From Bacteroidia bacterium (GTDB lineage: Bacteria > Bacteroidota > Bacteroidia > UKL13-3): a DNA stretch of 64,000 nucleotides. Shown in pieces: positions 1-9,806 of this stretch (within the stretch, counting starts at the first letter, position 1; every line of letters begins with the position of its first letter). The stretch spans positions 18,114-82,113 of the forward strand of contig JALONP010000011.1 in the NCBI GenBank assembly GCA_025454875.1, given 5' to 3'. The position numbers and the translations under genes are program-made. The notes beneath the pieces were generated by a model, which did no database searches, was not told where the DNA came from, and saw nothing but the letters and a program-made list of their open reading frames with translations.

Positions 1-1
1 T

Positions 2-1009
2 CAATTCGGACATAGCCGTAACTTTTTAGGCCATGGTTACCGCTCCATGATTTTATCAGATGGAGCCCCCGACAATTTGTTCTTGCGTATGAACACACGC
101 ATTTGGCGTATTACCTATACCAATATTTGGGGCGAGTTATATGACTATGTTCCTTTTGATTTTAACCGCAGACACAACCGCAGGCATTATTACGCAACAA
201 CCCATATGGGTATCAATATCACCTCTAAACTAAATATTGGAGCATTTCAAACGGTAGTATTTCAGCGTGATAGCGGCCATGCCATTAAGGGCTATGACCC
301 ACAATATTTAAATCCGATACTATTTTACATCCCAATTGAAAACGGGATGAATAGTCCAGACAAAATGATTATTGGTACCGATTTCAAATACAATTTTGCT
401 AAACATTTTTCACTATACGGGCAGTTTCTTTTATCAGAGTTGGTCGTGTCCGAACTGCTTGCCAACGATGGTTGGTGGGGCAACAAAATTGCCATGCAAC
501 TTGGACTTAAATACATCGATGTTGCTGGCATTGACAACCTCGATTTACAAGTTGAAATGAACGAAGCATCTCCGTACATGTACACTTCGTTTGAACCTCG
601 AAATGCGTGGCAAAGTTACCGCCAAAACATGGCTCACCCAACGGGTGCCAATTTTAGAGAGTGGTTAACCATTGTTCGTTACCAACCTGCTCCCAAATGG
701 TTTGTTAAAGCAGCCGGATTCTACAACTTGTATGGCAATGATACCAATGGTAGCAATTGGGGAAAAAACATTGGGTTAAGTTATTATACATTGGAGCGCG
801 AATATGGTAATTATATTGGCCAAGGTGTAACAACTCGGTCGTATATTGTAGAAGTAACTACTTCATACATGCTTTGGCATAATTTGTTTATTGATATGCA
901 AATTGCCTACCGCAAGTTGGACAGTAAATTGGCTATTTTTGAAAGTGAAACCATCAATGCAGGCTTTGGCTTGCGTTGGAATATTGCATCCCGACATTGC
1001 AACTATTAA
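2..1009 (+). CDS. Wzi/RemB-like outer-membrane beta-barrel protein, 5' end outside window
   Basis: The frame is open from base 2 and has no start codon before the left edge; an internal ATG at 47 is not the true start, because the codons before it (QFGHSRNFLGHGYRS) align with the next gene's QFGHGRNFIGNGYRS. The product is the C-terminal 335 residues of a barrel with alternating aromatic and polar strands, ending in a strand rich in Asn, Ile and Tyr. The family (capsule assembly Wzi / gliding RemB) sits in the outer membrane; its exact role in Bacteroidota is not settled. It is a close paralogue of the gene that follows after only 8 nt, so the pair probably arose by tandem duplication and is co-transcribed. 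The family call is firm; a function in capsule binding or gliding is inference. Confidence 0.8.
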   Translation, partial: QFGHSRNFLGHGYRSMILSDGAPDNLFLRMNTRIWRITYTNIWGELYDYVPFDFNRRHNRRHYYATTHMGINITSKLNIGAFQTVVFQRDSGHAIKGYDPQYLNPILFYIPIENGMNSPDKMIIGTDFKYNFAKHFSLYGQFLLSELVVSELLANDGWWGNKIAMQLGLKYIDVAGIDNLDLQVEMNEASPYMYTSFEPRNAWQSYRQNMAHPTGANFREWLTIVRYQPAPKWFVKAAGFYNLYGNDTNGSNWGKNIGLSYYTLEREYGNYIGQGVTTRSYIVEVTTSYMLWHNLFIDMQIAYRKLDSKLAIFESETINAGFGLRWNIASRHCNY

Positions 1010-1017
1010 CCGCTCGT

Positions 1018-2700
1018 ATGAAAAACAAATTTTGGTTATGCGCTTGGGCATTACTCAGTGCATTGTACGCACAGTCACAAAGTGTATACATGCCTTTAAA
1101 CAGTTATGGTGCGCATGTGCTCGATCGTATGGAAATTAAACAAGGCAGGTTAAGCACACCAGCCGAATTTATGACAGGAGCCAAAGCATATAAACGCAAA
1201 AGCATTGCATTGTATGTGGACAGTTTAAACACATCCGGAATCAAACTCAGCAAACAAGATTATTTTAACCTTTCGTTCTTACAAACAGATAATTTCGAAT
1301 ACACAAATGCGGAACACACCCAGTCCAAAAAGCCTATTTGGAAAACTCCATTGTACAAATACAAAGCAAGTTTATATGCCATTCGTGTTCCTGACCTCAC
1401 ACTTGTCTTTAATCCTGTTGCTTATTTACAAGCTGGGTACGATCAGGATTTGGGTAAACAAACATTTGTAAACGGCCGTGGGCTCGACATCCGGGGAACG
1501 ATTGGAAAAAATGTGGCATTTTACACACAAGTAACCGATGAAATACAACAAGTACAATCATGGAACCTTGATTATTACAATGCATACAGGGTGTTACCGG
1601 GTGAAGCATTTCTCAAAACTACGGCACCTGGAGAATACAACTACATCAACGCTACGGGGTATGTCGCTATTCAAATGGGAAAATATTTTGATTTTCAGTT
1701 TGGACACGGACGTAACTTTATTGGCAACGGTTACCGCTCGCTGATGATGAGCGATTTTTCGCGCGACCATTTGTTTGGCCGACTCAATACCCGCATTTGG
1801 AAAATTAACTACTCCAATATATGGGGAGAGTTGTACGATTATACAGGAACTTCGCAAAACCGCCCCACCCGCAGGCATTACTTCGCTACCACTTATTTAA
1901 ACACAAACATTACTCGCAAACTCAATATTGGCCTGTTCCAAACTATTTCATTTGATCGCGATAGCGGATTCCAAAACAATGGCTACGACTGGCAATACCT
2001 CAATCCCATTATTTTTTACAAACCCATCGAAAACGGATTAAACAGTCCTGATAAAACCATTTTAGGTGCCGATTTTAAATACAATTTTGCTCGCCACTTT
2101 TCGCTATATGGACAGTTTCTTTTATCAGAACTGCGCGTTGGTGATATGCTTGCACGCAATGGTTGGCACGGAAACAAATATGCTTACCAAGCTGGTATTA
2201 AATACATTGATGTTGTAGGTATTCAAAACCTCGACTTGCAATTGGAGTACAATGTTGCTCGCCCTTATATGTATACCTCCTTTCGCGCGGCAAATGCCTA
2301 TGTTAATTACAACCAAAACATGGCGCACCCCATGGGTGCTAATTTTAAAGAAGGTGTCATGATCTGGCGTTACCAACCTGCACCTAAATGGATGCTCACC
2401 TCACTCACCATCATGAGCCTAGTGGGTAACGACACCAACAACAGCAATTGGGGACGTGATATTCGCAAAAGTTACCGCAACCTCGAACGTGAATATGGCA
2501 ATACCATTGGCCAAGGGGTACGCACCGAACAAGTAATTACAAATTTGGTATTGAGTTACATGTTTTGGCACAATATGTTTATCGAAGGGCAAATTACTTA
2601 CCGCAAAACAACTAGCGCTTTGCCACAGTTTGCCAACCAAACCCTTTGGGGCGGAATCACTTTACGCATTAACATGAACCAGCGAGTGGCGCATTATTAG
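1018..2700 (+). CDS. Wzi/RemB-like outer-membrane beta-barrel protein
   Basis: This 560-residue protein starts at the ATG at 1018, which gives a clean signal peptide (MKNKFWLCAWALLSALYAQS); a longer frame back to 976 would overlap the preceding gene and add no signal. About 110 residues of N-terminal strand region are followed by the GHGRNFIGNGYRSL motif typical of Wzi/RemB proteins, then a long series of barrel strands. It is the full-length paralogue of the truncated gene to its left. Members bind surface polysaccharide (Wzi) or take part in gliding (RemB) at the outer membrane; which applies here cannot be read from sequence. Its stop overlaps by 4 nt the stop of the convergent pseudouridine synthase gene. 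Confidence 0.85.
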   Translation: MKNKFWLCAWALLSALYAQSQSVYMPLNSYGAHVLDRMEIKQGRLSTPAEFMTGAKAYKRKSIALYVDSLNTSGIKLSKQDYFNLSFLQTDNFEYTNAEHTQSKKPIWKTPLYKYKASLYAIRVPDLTLVFNPVAYLQAGYDQDLGKQTFVNGRGLDIRGTIGKNVAFYTQVTDEIQQVQSWNLDYYNAYRVLPGEAFLKTTAPGEYNYINATGYVAIQMGKYFDFQFGHGRNFIGNGYRSLMMSDFSRDHLFGRLNTRIWKINYSNIWGELYDYTGTSQNRPTRRHYFATTYLNTNITRKLNIGLFQTISFDRDSGFQNNGYDWQYLNPIIFYKPIENGLNSPDKTILGADFKYNFARHFSLYGQFLLSELRVGDMLARNGWHGNKYAYQAGIKYIDVVGIQNLDLQLEYNVARPYMYTSFRAANAYVNYNQNMAHPMGANFKEGVMIWRYQPAPKWMLTSLTIMSLVGNDTNNSNWGRDIRKSYRNLEREYGNTIGQGVRTEQVITNLVLSYMFWHNMFIEGQITYRKTTSALPQFANQTLWGGITLRINMNQRVAHY

Positions 2701-3416
2701 CGGTCCAACTTTTCAAGTGTTTTAACCAATACATCCATATCTTTTGGATAAGGAGCCACTACGTTGTATTCGCGGTTGTTAAGTGTGAACGCAATTTGGT
2801 AGGCATGCAATGCAACGCGTTTCATAAAGGGTTGCTCCTCTTCAAACTTACCAGTTTTAAAATTGCGTTTGAGTGATGATAACAACAATGGCTTGCCTCC
2901 ATACTGCACATCGCCAATGATGGGAAAATGAATGGCCGAAAGGTGAATGCGAATTTGGTGTAATCGACCCGATATCGGATTGCAAGCCACCAACGTATGT
3001 TTATGGTACAAGGCTACGGTGTTAAGAACCGTTTGTGCGGTTTTGCCCTCCTTCAGGTCTATTTTAGCAAGCCCGTTGCGGGTAATGCTTAATGGCAAAT
3101 CCACCACCTTTTGTTCTACCTGCAATTGCCCTGCAACCACAGCATGATAGGTTTTGTGAACCTTACGTGATTCAAATAACATGGATACACCGCGATAAGC
3201 TTCTGCATTTTTAGCAATCACCAATACACCAGATGTTTCTTTATCCAGTCGGTGGCATAACTGTGCCGATGCACAATACTTTTTAGCGAGTGCCAGTAAA
3301 CTTGGTTCTGTACCTTGGCGCTGATCCAATGAAGCGATATGAGCTGGTTTATTTACCAACAATACATCTTCATCTTCATGAAGAATCAACGATTCAAAAC
3401 GAATAGGTTTGGCCAT
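2697..3416 (-). CDS. RluA-family RNA pseudouridine synthase
   Basis: This 239-residue enzyme converts uridine to pseudouridine in rRNA or tRNA. The family signature HRLDKETSG, carrying the catalytic Asp, lies near residue 55, and GRLHQIRIHL follows near residue 150. There is no N-terminal S4 domain, so it is closer to the TruC/RluA type than to RluC or RluD; the target uridine cannot be told from sequence. I chose the ATG at 3416 (MAKPIRFES); a frame upstream to 3434 would need a TTG start. It lies 39 nt downstream of the M13 peptidase gene on the same strand and may share its transcript. Confidence 0.88.
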   Translation of the reverse strand: MAKPIRFESLILHEDEDVLLVNKPAHIASLDQRQGTEPSLLALAKKYCASAQLCHRLDKETSGVLVIAKNAEAYRGVSMLFESRKVHKTYHAVVAGQLQVEQKVVDLPLSITRNGLAKIDLKEGKTAQTVLNTVALYHKHTLVACNPISGRLHQIRIHLSAIHFPIIGDVQYGGKPLLLSSLKRNFKTGKFEEEQPFMKRVALHAYQIAFTLNNREYNVVAPYPKDMDVLVKTLEKLDR

Positions 3417-3455
3417 TGGACGAATATACAGCAAACGTTGGGTGCGTGTTACACC

Positions 3456-5486
3456 TTACCAAATTTTAGCACGAACACTATCAGGTCGGTACATGCCATC
3501 GCCTGGTTTTACCTTAAACGCTTCATAAAACTCTGGCATATTGCTTAGCGGACCCAATACCCTAAACTTAGCAGGAGAGTGTGTATCGGTAACTACCTGT
3601 TGCCTTAAATATTCTGGTCGCGCGTTGGCTCGCCAAACTTGCGCATAGCCTATAAAAAAGCGTTGCTCAGGCGTAAATCCATCAATCACTTGTTTCGGTT
3701 TATTGGCAAGCGATAACTGGTAAGCATGGTACGCAACTGTAAGTCCTGCAAAGTCGGCTATGTTTTCGCCAAGGGTAAGTGCACCATTTACAAACACACT
3801 GTCGGCTACTTTAAATTGGTTGTATTGTTGCACCAGCTTTTGGGTACGCAACTCAAACTGCTTGCGGTCTTCATCTGTCCACCATTTTTGCAAATTGCCA
3901 TACGCATCAAACTTGCTTCCTTTATCATCAAATCCATGCGAAAACTCGTGACCAATGACTGCACCAATGGCACCATAATTTACCGCATCGTCTGCATTTG
4001 GATCAAAAAAAGGTGGCTGCATAATAGCCGCAGGAAACACAATCTCATTCATGGTAGCACTGTAGTAGGCATTTACGGTTTGTGGCAGCATGCCCCACAA
4101 TGTTTTATCCACTGGCTTGCCTAATTTATCAAGGTTATCATCCGTATCAAATGTGTTTGCACGATAATAATTATCAAGATATGACTCCTCGGCAATTTCG
4201 AGGTTATCCATATTTGGCCATACATCCGGATACCCAATTTTACGTTTGAACGTACTCAATTTTTCCAAAGCTTTTACCTTGGTTTCAGGACTCATCCAAT
4301 CCAAATTTTCAATCCGTTTGCGGTAAGCTATTTGAAGGTTATCAACCATTTCATTTAACCTGCGTTTGCTTTCAGCACTAAAAGCAACTTTAACATACTC
4401 TTGCGCCACCAATTCACCAATACACGCATTGGCAGCATTTACCACACGTTTCCACCTTGGTTTTTGCTCCTTGGTTCCAGTTAAAATCGTTCCAAAAAAA
4501 CGGAAGCTTTCGTTGGCTACCGCTTTGTGCAAATAAGGACTCGCAGTTTGAATGGTTCTCCAGCGTAAGTAGTTTTGCCAAACCTGCACCGATTGGGTAG
4601 CAAGTAGTTTGTTTAATGCAACAAAAAATCCAGGCTGACTCACCACTACTGAATCAGGCATTCGGTTAATCAATCCAACCTCAATAAAATAGCCTTTGAA
4701 GTTAATGTTTGGATGCTGTTTTACCCATTCGTTTAGGTTAAACTTAAAATAGGTTTTATCTGGATCTCTACGATCCACGCGCGACATTGAAGCTTGTGCA
4801 AGTTCCGTTTCAAGTGCAAGCACTTGTTGGGCAGCACTTCTGGCTTCGTCACCATTCAACCCAAAATATCGAAATTGGGTTGTCATATGTTTCACAAATT
4901 CAGCCCTAATTTCAACCGATTTTTCATCTTGTTTCAAATAGTAATCACGATCAGGCAAACTGAGTCCACCCTGCGAGAAATAGGCAATATTTTGGTTCAC
5001 GTTTTTAATATCCGGACTCACTCCCATGCCAAACATTGCCGGAATGCCCTTGCGTTGCATTCTGCCAACATGGTGCATCACATCATCATTGTTTATAATT
5101 ACTTTAATGGTGTACCAGTCTGTATTAATAGGCGAAACCCCATCTGCTTCCAACTTTGCAGTATCCATGGCCACACGGTAAAAAGACCCCATCCTTTGGG
5201 TAAGCGAACCTGATTGTGCATTGGTATCCGCGGCAGCCGTTTGCAAAATGCGGTGTAGCAGCGCCATGTTCTGCTCCGCCAAAATATTAAAACTCGTCCA
5301 TCGACCTTCGGTATCAGGAACGGGATTGTTTTTCATCCATTTACCATTTGCATATTCGTTAAAATCGTTGGCTGGATTAGCCTTTTTGTTCATCGATTTA
5401 ACATCAACACCCTTTAACTGATCTTTTGCAACAAAAGCCAACGTACCTAGGCACAGTGCAACAATTCCAAAACTTTTAATATTCAT
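3456..5486 (-). CDS. M13 family zinc metallopeptidase (neprilysin/PepO-like)
   Basis: This 676-residue secreted endopeptidase has an N-terminal signal segment (MNIKSFGIVALCLGTLAFVA). The gluzincin zinc motif HEFSH is near residue 512, the third ligand and stabilising Asp lie in GENIADFAG near residue 572, and the substrate-binding NAYYSATMNEIVFPA is just before the zinc motif. Length and order fit full M13 peptidases, which act on short peptides in the periplasm or at the cell surface. The protein ends in KIW, a slightly changed form of the C-terminal xxxW found in neprilysins. The start lies next to a 700-bp gene-poor region carrying a dispersed repeat. Confidence 0.93.
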   Translation of the reverse strand: MNIKSFGIVALCLGTLAFVAKDQLKGVDVKSMNKKANPANDFNEYANGKWMKNNPVPDTEGRWTSFNILAEQNMALLHRILQTAAADTNAQSGSLTQRMGSFYRVAMDTAKLEADGVSPINTDWYTIKVIINNDDVMHHVGRMQRKGIPAMFGMGVSPDIKNVNQNIAYFSQGGLSLPDRDYYLKQDEKSVEIRAEFVKHMTTQFRYFGLNGDEARSAAQQVLALETELAQASMSRVDRRDPDKTYFKFNLNEWVKQHPNINFKGYFIEVGLINRMPDSVVVSQPGFFVALNKLLATQSVQVWQNYLRWRTIQTASPYLHKAVANESFRFFGTILTGTKEQKPRWKRVVNAANACIGELVAQEYVKVAFSAESKRRLNEMVDNLQIAYRKRIENLDWMSPETKVKALEKLSTFKRKIGYPDVWPNMDNLEIAEESYLDNYYRANTFDTDDNLDKLGKPVDKTLWGMLPQTVNAYYSATMNEIVFPAAIMQPPFFDPNADDAVNYGAIGAVIGHEFSHGFDDKGSKFDAYGNLQKWWTDEDRKQFELRTQKLVQQYNQFKVADSVFVNGALTLGENIADFAGLTVAYHAYQLSLANKPKQVIDGFTPEQRFFIGYAQVWRANARPEYLRQQVVTDTHSPAKFRVLGPLSNMPEFYEAFKVKPGDGMYRPDSVRAKIW

Positions 5487-5731
5487 GGTTCAAGTATACA
5501 AAAAAACCAAGGCCCCGCCACTCAGGTTCTAATTTAATAGCAGTCGAATACAGTTAAAATTGCGAAATACACCATGAATATTGCTGTATCCTGAGCAGGG
5601 GGCTTGGCTTATTCGAATTCAAATGTAAAAGAGCGTTTTATCAGGTACACTTCATTTTATACAAGCGGACAAATCACTCCACCGAAGGCAACCATTTATC
5701 AACTGCACGCTTAACCTCATTATTGTTTATG

Positions 5732-5941
5732 GGGGCTTCAGCGAGGTTCGTTTCACTCACTCGCTGCGCGTGTTCCGCGGTACGCGGTACCTTGCTGCAC
5801 CCGCTAAGCCAAATACGAATTGGGAAGTTTGAATGCTTAATATTGAATGAGGGCATTGGTTAATGAGATAATGAGATAATGGGATGATTTGATGATGCAG
5901 CCGTCACTTCGAGTAGAGCCGCAGGCTCGTATCGAGAAGTG
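5732..5941 (+). repeat. Dispersed composite repeat, copy 1 (module A + linker + module B)
   Basis: Module A (5732-5810, 79 nt) runs from GGGGCTTCAGCGAGG to CCCGCTAAGCC, with an inner hairpin GGTAC-gcg-GTACC. Module B (5905-5941, 37 nt) is a hairpin with arms CACTTC/GAAGTG and GAGCC-gca-GGCTC. Between them is an AT-rich linker with words such as GAATTGGGAAG and AATGAGATAATG. The whole lies in the 707-bp gap 5487-6193 between divergent genes; apart from this element I see no gene there. Further copies are at 27955, 35080, 43906 (A only), 57123 (inverted) and a divergent relative at 62233. Confidence 0.9.
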
Positions 5942-6193
5942 GTGTTGGGCATTGGTTATTGGTCAGTATTTATGCTGTGCTTGCAATTTGTACAATTAAA
6001 ACAATTTATTCAAACCTTGATCAAAATCGGCCTTGCACCATTGCCGTTGACTTACTCAGATATCCTATTTTGTTTCGTATATATTTTTACCTTGGTAGGA
6101 TAAGCTAACGTTATCGGGAGGCACTAGCACAAGGTTGAGTAGCGTCATGTGTAATGGTAATGAACATTCGATTTCATTTTATATATTTGTTCA

Positions 6194-6484
6194 ATGACAA
6201 CATTGTCCGACATAAAAGAGACACTTAAAAGCAACAAGTCTAGACTTTCTTCAAAGTATGGATTGAACAATATAGCTATCTTTGGCAGTTACGGCCGTGG
6301 ACAACAGACTAACGACAGTGACGTAGACATCTTAGTAGAGTTTAATAAACCAATTGGGGTTGAGTTCATCGACTTAGCAAACGAATTAGAAAGCCTTTTA
6401 AGAATCAAGGTAGATTTAGTTTCAAAAAATGGCGTAAAACCAGAATACTATAAACAGATTGAGACAGAATTGAATTATGTCTAG
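6194..6484 (+). CDS. mntA: MntA-like nucleotidyltransferase antitoxin
   Basis: This 96-residue minimal nucleotidyltransferase has the motif GS-x10-DVD at about residues 31-45 (GSYGRGQQTNDSDVD) and a third acidic strand later (IKVDLV). MntA antitoxins AMPylate the partner HepT RNase toxin on a Tyr near its active site and so silence it. The gene overlaps the next frame by 8 nt, the usual mntA-hepT arrangement. The partner here is truncated, so this antitoxin has lost its normal target in cis. It may be a relic, or may protect against HepT toxins encoded elsewhere. Confidence 0.85.
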   Translation: MTTLSDIKETLKSNKSRLSSKYGLNNIAIFGSYGRGQQTNDSDVDILVEFNKPIGVEFIDLANELESLLRIKVDLVSKNGVKPEYYKQIETELNYV

Positions 6485-6665
6485 GAGAGACCCAAAATTA
6501 CTTCTAGCGGACATTTTAGGTTCCATAGAGAAAATTAAATCATATACTGTTGGCCACACATTCAACTCATTCGTTGAAGATTCTAAAACACTTGACGCTG
6601 TGATTAGAAACTTTGAAATAATTGGCGAAGCAGCGAATAGACTTCCAGAAGAATTCAAAACTTAG
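6477..6665 (+). pseudogene. Truncated HepT-like (DUF86) toxin
   Basis: These 62 residues match the N-terminal half of HepT/DUF86 toxins, including the conserved VIRNFEIIGEAA helix. The frame stops right after LPEEFKT. Full-length HepT proteins are around 110-140 residues and carry the RNase motif R-x4-6-H followed by Tyr in the second half; that part is absent. Only 12 nt separate this stop from the stop of convergent uvrB, and no further HepT coding sequence is visible in any frame. The toxin is therefore very likely inactive, cut off by a deletion or rearrangement at the uvrB border. Confidence 0.8.
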
Positions 6666-6677
6666 CATTCACCTCCC

Positions 6678-8705
6678 CTACTTCAACCCTTCAAGTTGCT
6701 GCTGCAAGGCAAACAATTCATCACGTAAACGTGCTGCTTCCATAAAGTCGGTTTCTTTAGCGGCTTTCATCATGCGCTTTTGCGTTTCTGCAATTGCTTT
6801 CTCCAACTGAGGTTTATTTAGGTACTGCAAAATCGGATCCGCTGCGGCCATTGGCTCCTCAGGCTCTACATAATATGTAACACCTTCGGTTGATTTCGCA
6901 TCGGCAATGCTGGTTTGCTTCAATATCGCTTCTTTGCTTTTTAATACGGTTCTTGGTGTGATTCCGTGTTCAAGGTTGTAAGCCAATTGTCGTTCACGTT
7001 TGCGCTGGTTATCATCAATGGTTTTTTGCATGCTCTCTGTAATCACATCTGCATACATAATCACCTTGCCTCTTTCGTTACGGGCTGCCCTTCCAATGGT
7101 TTGCACCAACGAACTGTTGCTTCTTAAAAACCCTTCTTTATCTGCATCCATAATGGCAACCAACGATACCTCCGGCAAATCCAGTCCCTCGCGCAACAAG
7201 TTCACACCAATCAGCACATCAATTTTTCCCAACCGTAAGTCGCGTAATATTTCTACTCGGTCTAATGTTTTCACTTCACTGTGGATGTAGCTGCATTTAA
7301 TTTGCAAACGGGTGAGGTATTTGGTAAGCTCCTCGGCCATGCGTTTGGTTAAAGTAGTAACCAATACGCGGTCACCCATTTGCACACGCTCATGTATGGC
7401 ATCCATCAAATCATCAACTTGATTAATGCATGGTCTAATTTCAATTTCAGGATCAAGCAATCCAGTTGGGCGAATAATTTGTTCAACAACCACCCCTTCT
7501 GCTTCCCGAATTTCATAATCAGCGGGTGTGGCACTTACATACAATGTTTGTCCAACCATGCCCTCAAATTCATTAAACATTAAGGGGCGGTTATCCAATG
7601 CCGATGGTAATCTAAAACCATACTCAACCAAGTTTTCTTTTCGGCTGCGGTCACCTCCATACATTGCTCTTAACTGCGGCATGGTCACGTGGCTTTCATC
7701 TACAACCAATAAAAAATCATCCGGAAAATAATCGAGCAAACAAAAAGGCCGCTCTCCTGGCTTTCGCCTATCCATATACCTGCTGTAATTTTCAATTCCA
7801 TTGCAGTAACCTAACTCACGCATCATCTCCATATCAAAATTGGTGCGCTCTTCCAGCCGTTTGGCCTCTAAAAATTTACCATTACTTTTAAAAAAATCAA
7901 TCTGCGCCACTAAATCGTCTTGTATTTCATGTATGGCACGGTTGAGTTGTTCTTTGGGTGTTACATAAATATTGGCGGGGAAAATGGCAATATCCGAAAC
8001 CGATTCTTGCTTGCGTCCACTTATGGGATCAATGATGGAAATTTCATCGATTTCGTTTCCAAAAAATGAAATGCGAAACGCAAAATCAGCATAGGCTGGG
8101 TACACATCCAACACTTCTCCTTTTACCCTAAAATTTCCCCTTTTAAAATCAGCTGTGGTGCGTGAGTACAAAGCATCTACCAATGCGTACAAAACACTAT
8201 TGCGTTGAATTTTTTGGTTGCGGTGTAACCGAATAATGCTGCTTTCGTAATCCTTAGGATTACCCGCTCCGTAAATACAACTTACCGAAGCCACCACCAC
8301 AATATCCCTGCGTCCACTCAATAAAGCCGAAGTGGTGCTTAAGCGCATTTTTTCAATCTCTTCATTAATCTGCAAGTCCTTTTCAATATAAGTACCACTC
8401 GAAGGAATGAATGCTTCAGGTTGGTAATAGTCGTAATAACTTACAAAGTATTGAACAGAATTATCTGGAAAAAACTGCTTAAACTCTCCGTACAATTGGG
8501 CTACCAATGTTTTATTGTGGCTAATAATTAAGGTAGGACGTTGCACTTGTGCTATAACATTGGCAACCGTATATGTTTTACCCGAACCCGTAACGCCCAG
8601 CAATACCTGTGCCTTATCACCTCGTTTAATACCTTCGGTTAAAGCAGCTATTGCCTGCGGTTGGTCGCCAGTTGGCGTGTATTCTGATGTAAGTTTAAAT
8701 TCCAT
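6678..8705 (-). CDS. uvrB: Excinuclease ABC subunit UvrB
   Basis: This 675-residue helicase-like subunit of nucleotide excision repair verifies DNA damage handed over by UvrA and recruits UvrC. Walker A GVTGSGKT is near residue 40, the beta-hairpin YFVSYYDYYQPEAF is near residue 93, DESH is the Walker B box, YVSATP is motif III, and the C-terminal UVR domain (about residues 635-675) contacts UvrC. The length is normal. The ATG overlaps the stop of ltaE by one base (TAATG), so translation is probably coupled to ltaE. Confidence 0.98.
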   Translation of the reverse strand: MEFKLTSEYTPTGDQPQAIAALTEGIKRGDKAQVLLGVTGSGKTYTVANVIAQVQRPTLIISHNKTLVAQLYGEFKQFFPDNSVQYFVSYYDYYQPEAFIPSSGTYIEKDLQINEEIEKMRLSTTSALLSGRRDIVVVASVSCIYGAGNPKDYESSIIRLHRNQKIQRNSVLYALVDALYSRTTADFKRGNFRVKGEVLDVYPAYADFAFRISFFGNEIDEISIIDPISGRKQESVSDIAIFPANIYVTPKEQLNRAIHEIQDDLVAQIDFFKSNGKFLEAKRLEERTNFDMEMMRELGYCNGIENYSRYMDRRKPGERPFCLLDYFPDDFLLVVDESHVTMPQLRAMYGGDRSRKENLVEYGFRLPSALDNRPLMFNEFEGMVGQTLYVSATPADYEIREAEGVVVEQIIRPTGLLDPEIEIRPCINQVDDLMDAIHERVQMGDRVLVTTLTKRMAEELTKYLTRLQIKCSYIHSEVKTLDRVEILRDLRLGKIDVLIGVNLLREGLDLPEVSLVAIMDADKEGFLRSNSSLVQTIGRAARNERGKVIMYADVITESMQKTIDDNQRKRERQLAYNLEHGITPRTVLKSKEAILKQTSIADAKSTEGVTYYVEPEEPMAAADPILQYLNKPQLEKAIAETQKRMMKAAKETDFMEAARLRDELFALQQQLEGLK

Positions 8706-9727
8706 TAAACGTGATACGATTGAATGATTGATTGCAAGGTGTGTACGTCAGTTTCGTGAATATCTAAATGAAAAACCATGCGTATTGCTTTAGGTGAAAT
8801 GCTACCAACAATTACATTCTGCGTTTGAAGATACGTTTTAAAGTGATCGGCTGTTTCTGCATGTTCAAACGAAACAATAATGATATTGGTTTCAACAGGC
8901 AGCAGTTGCGCTTGTGGTAAGCACGCCTGCAATGTTTCGCCAATTAACTGGGCATGTGCATGGTCAGTAGCGATACGCTCATACTGATGCGCTAACGCAT
9001 ACATGCCTGCAGCAGCTAAAAATCCAGCTTGACGCATTCCTCCACCAAACAATTTACGCAATCGTTTGGCTTGCGTAATGGCTTGTGTAGAACCAACAAC
9101 CAACGAACCAATTGGTGCCCCTAATCCTTTGCTCAAACAAACTGCAATCGTATCGGTACACTTTCCAACTTGCTCAGCAGTGTAACCTTTGGCTACCATC
9201 GCATTCCAAATACGCGCACCATCTATATGCATGTGCAGTTGGTTTTGTTTACAAACAGCGTAAAGTGCTTGCAACTCCTCCAACGAATAACAACTGCCAC
9301 CACCGCGGTTAAACGTATTCTCAACGCAAACCAATTTGGTTGTTGGAAAATGTGGGTCGTTCGGATTAATCGCTTCAACAACCGCATCTGGGGCTAACCT
9401 GCCACGTTCTGCTTGTAAGAGTTTTACCTGCACACCCGAATGAAACGCTACTCCGCCACCTTCGTATTTGTATACATGCGATTGGTCGGCACAAATCAAT
9501 TCATCTCCAGGCTGGGTATGTAATTTAATAGCAATCTGGTTGGCCATTGTTCCACTCGGACAAAAAAGTGCTGCTTCTTTTCCGAATAAATTGGCAACGT
9601 GTTTTTGCAAAGCGTTCACTGATTCGTCTTCACCATACACATCATCACCAACAGATGCAGCCATCATTGCTTCCAACATGTGAGCTGTTGGTTTGGTTAA
9701 CGTATCGCTGCGTAAATCAATTTTCAT
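8705..9727 (-). CDS. ltaE: Low-specificity L-threonine aldolase
   Basis: This 340-residue fold-type I PLP enzyme cleaves L-threonine or L-allo-threonine to glycine and acetaldehyde. The N-terminus [14 protein letters not shown] is typical; [10 protein letters not shown] contacts the cofactor, and the Schiff-base Lys is in [12 protein letters not shown] near residue 198. The stop shares one base with the uvrB start. Whether beta-eliminating or D-specific activity also exists cannot be judged. Length and motifs are normal for the beta-eliminating lyase/aldolase family. Confidence 0.92.
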   Translation of the reverse strand: MKIDLRSDTLTKPTAHMLEAMMAASVGDDVYGEDESVNALQKHVANLFGKEAALFCPSGTMANQIAIKLHTQPGDELICADQSHVYKYEGGGVAFHSGVQVKLLQAERGRLAPDAVVEAINPNDPHFPTTKLVCVENTFNRGGGSCYSLEELQALYAVCKQNQLHMHIDGARIWNAMVAKGYTAEQVGKCTDTIAVCLSKGLGAPIGSLVVGSTQAITQAKRLRKLFGGGMRQAGFLAAAGMYALAHQYERIATDHAHAQLIGETLQACLPQAQLLPVETNIIIVSFEHAETADHFKTYLQTQNVIVGSISPKAIRMVFHLDIHETDVHTLQSIIQSYHV

Positions 9728-9806
9728 GTATTGTTATTTTCTTTTGTTAAACGCGCAGGTGCGGAGGCCAAGAGTTAATGATAAATCTACTGAAAAGCAT
9801 TAATCA

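Noticed and set aside
3726..4124. Forward 132-codon frame inside the M13 peptidase gene
   Set aside because: It is antisense to a complete, well-conserved gene and has no domain; judged a shadow frame.
5674..5856. Reverse-strand frame of 60 codons (peptide LSGCSKVPRTAEHAQRVSET)
   Set aside because: It is a translation of module A of the dispersed repeat; the same peptide appears from the copy at 57263. It is not a conserved protein.
6182..6189. TATATTTG as a promoter for mntA
   Set aside because: The octamer matches TAnnTTTG but ends only 4 nt before the ATG, which would place the transcription start inside the gene.
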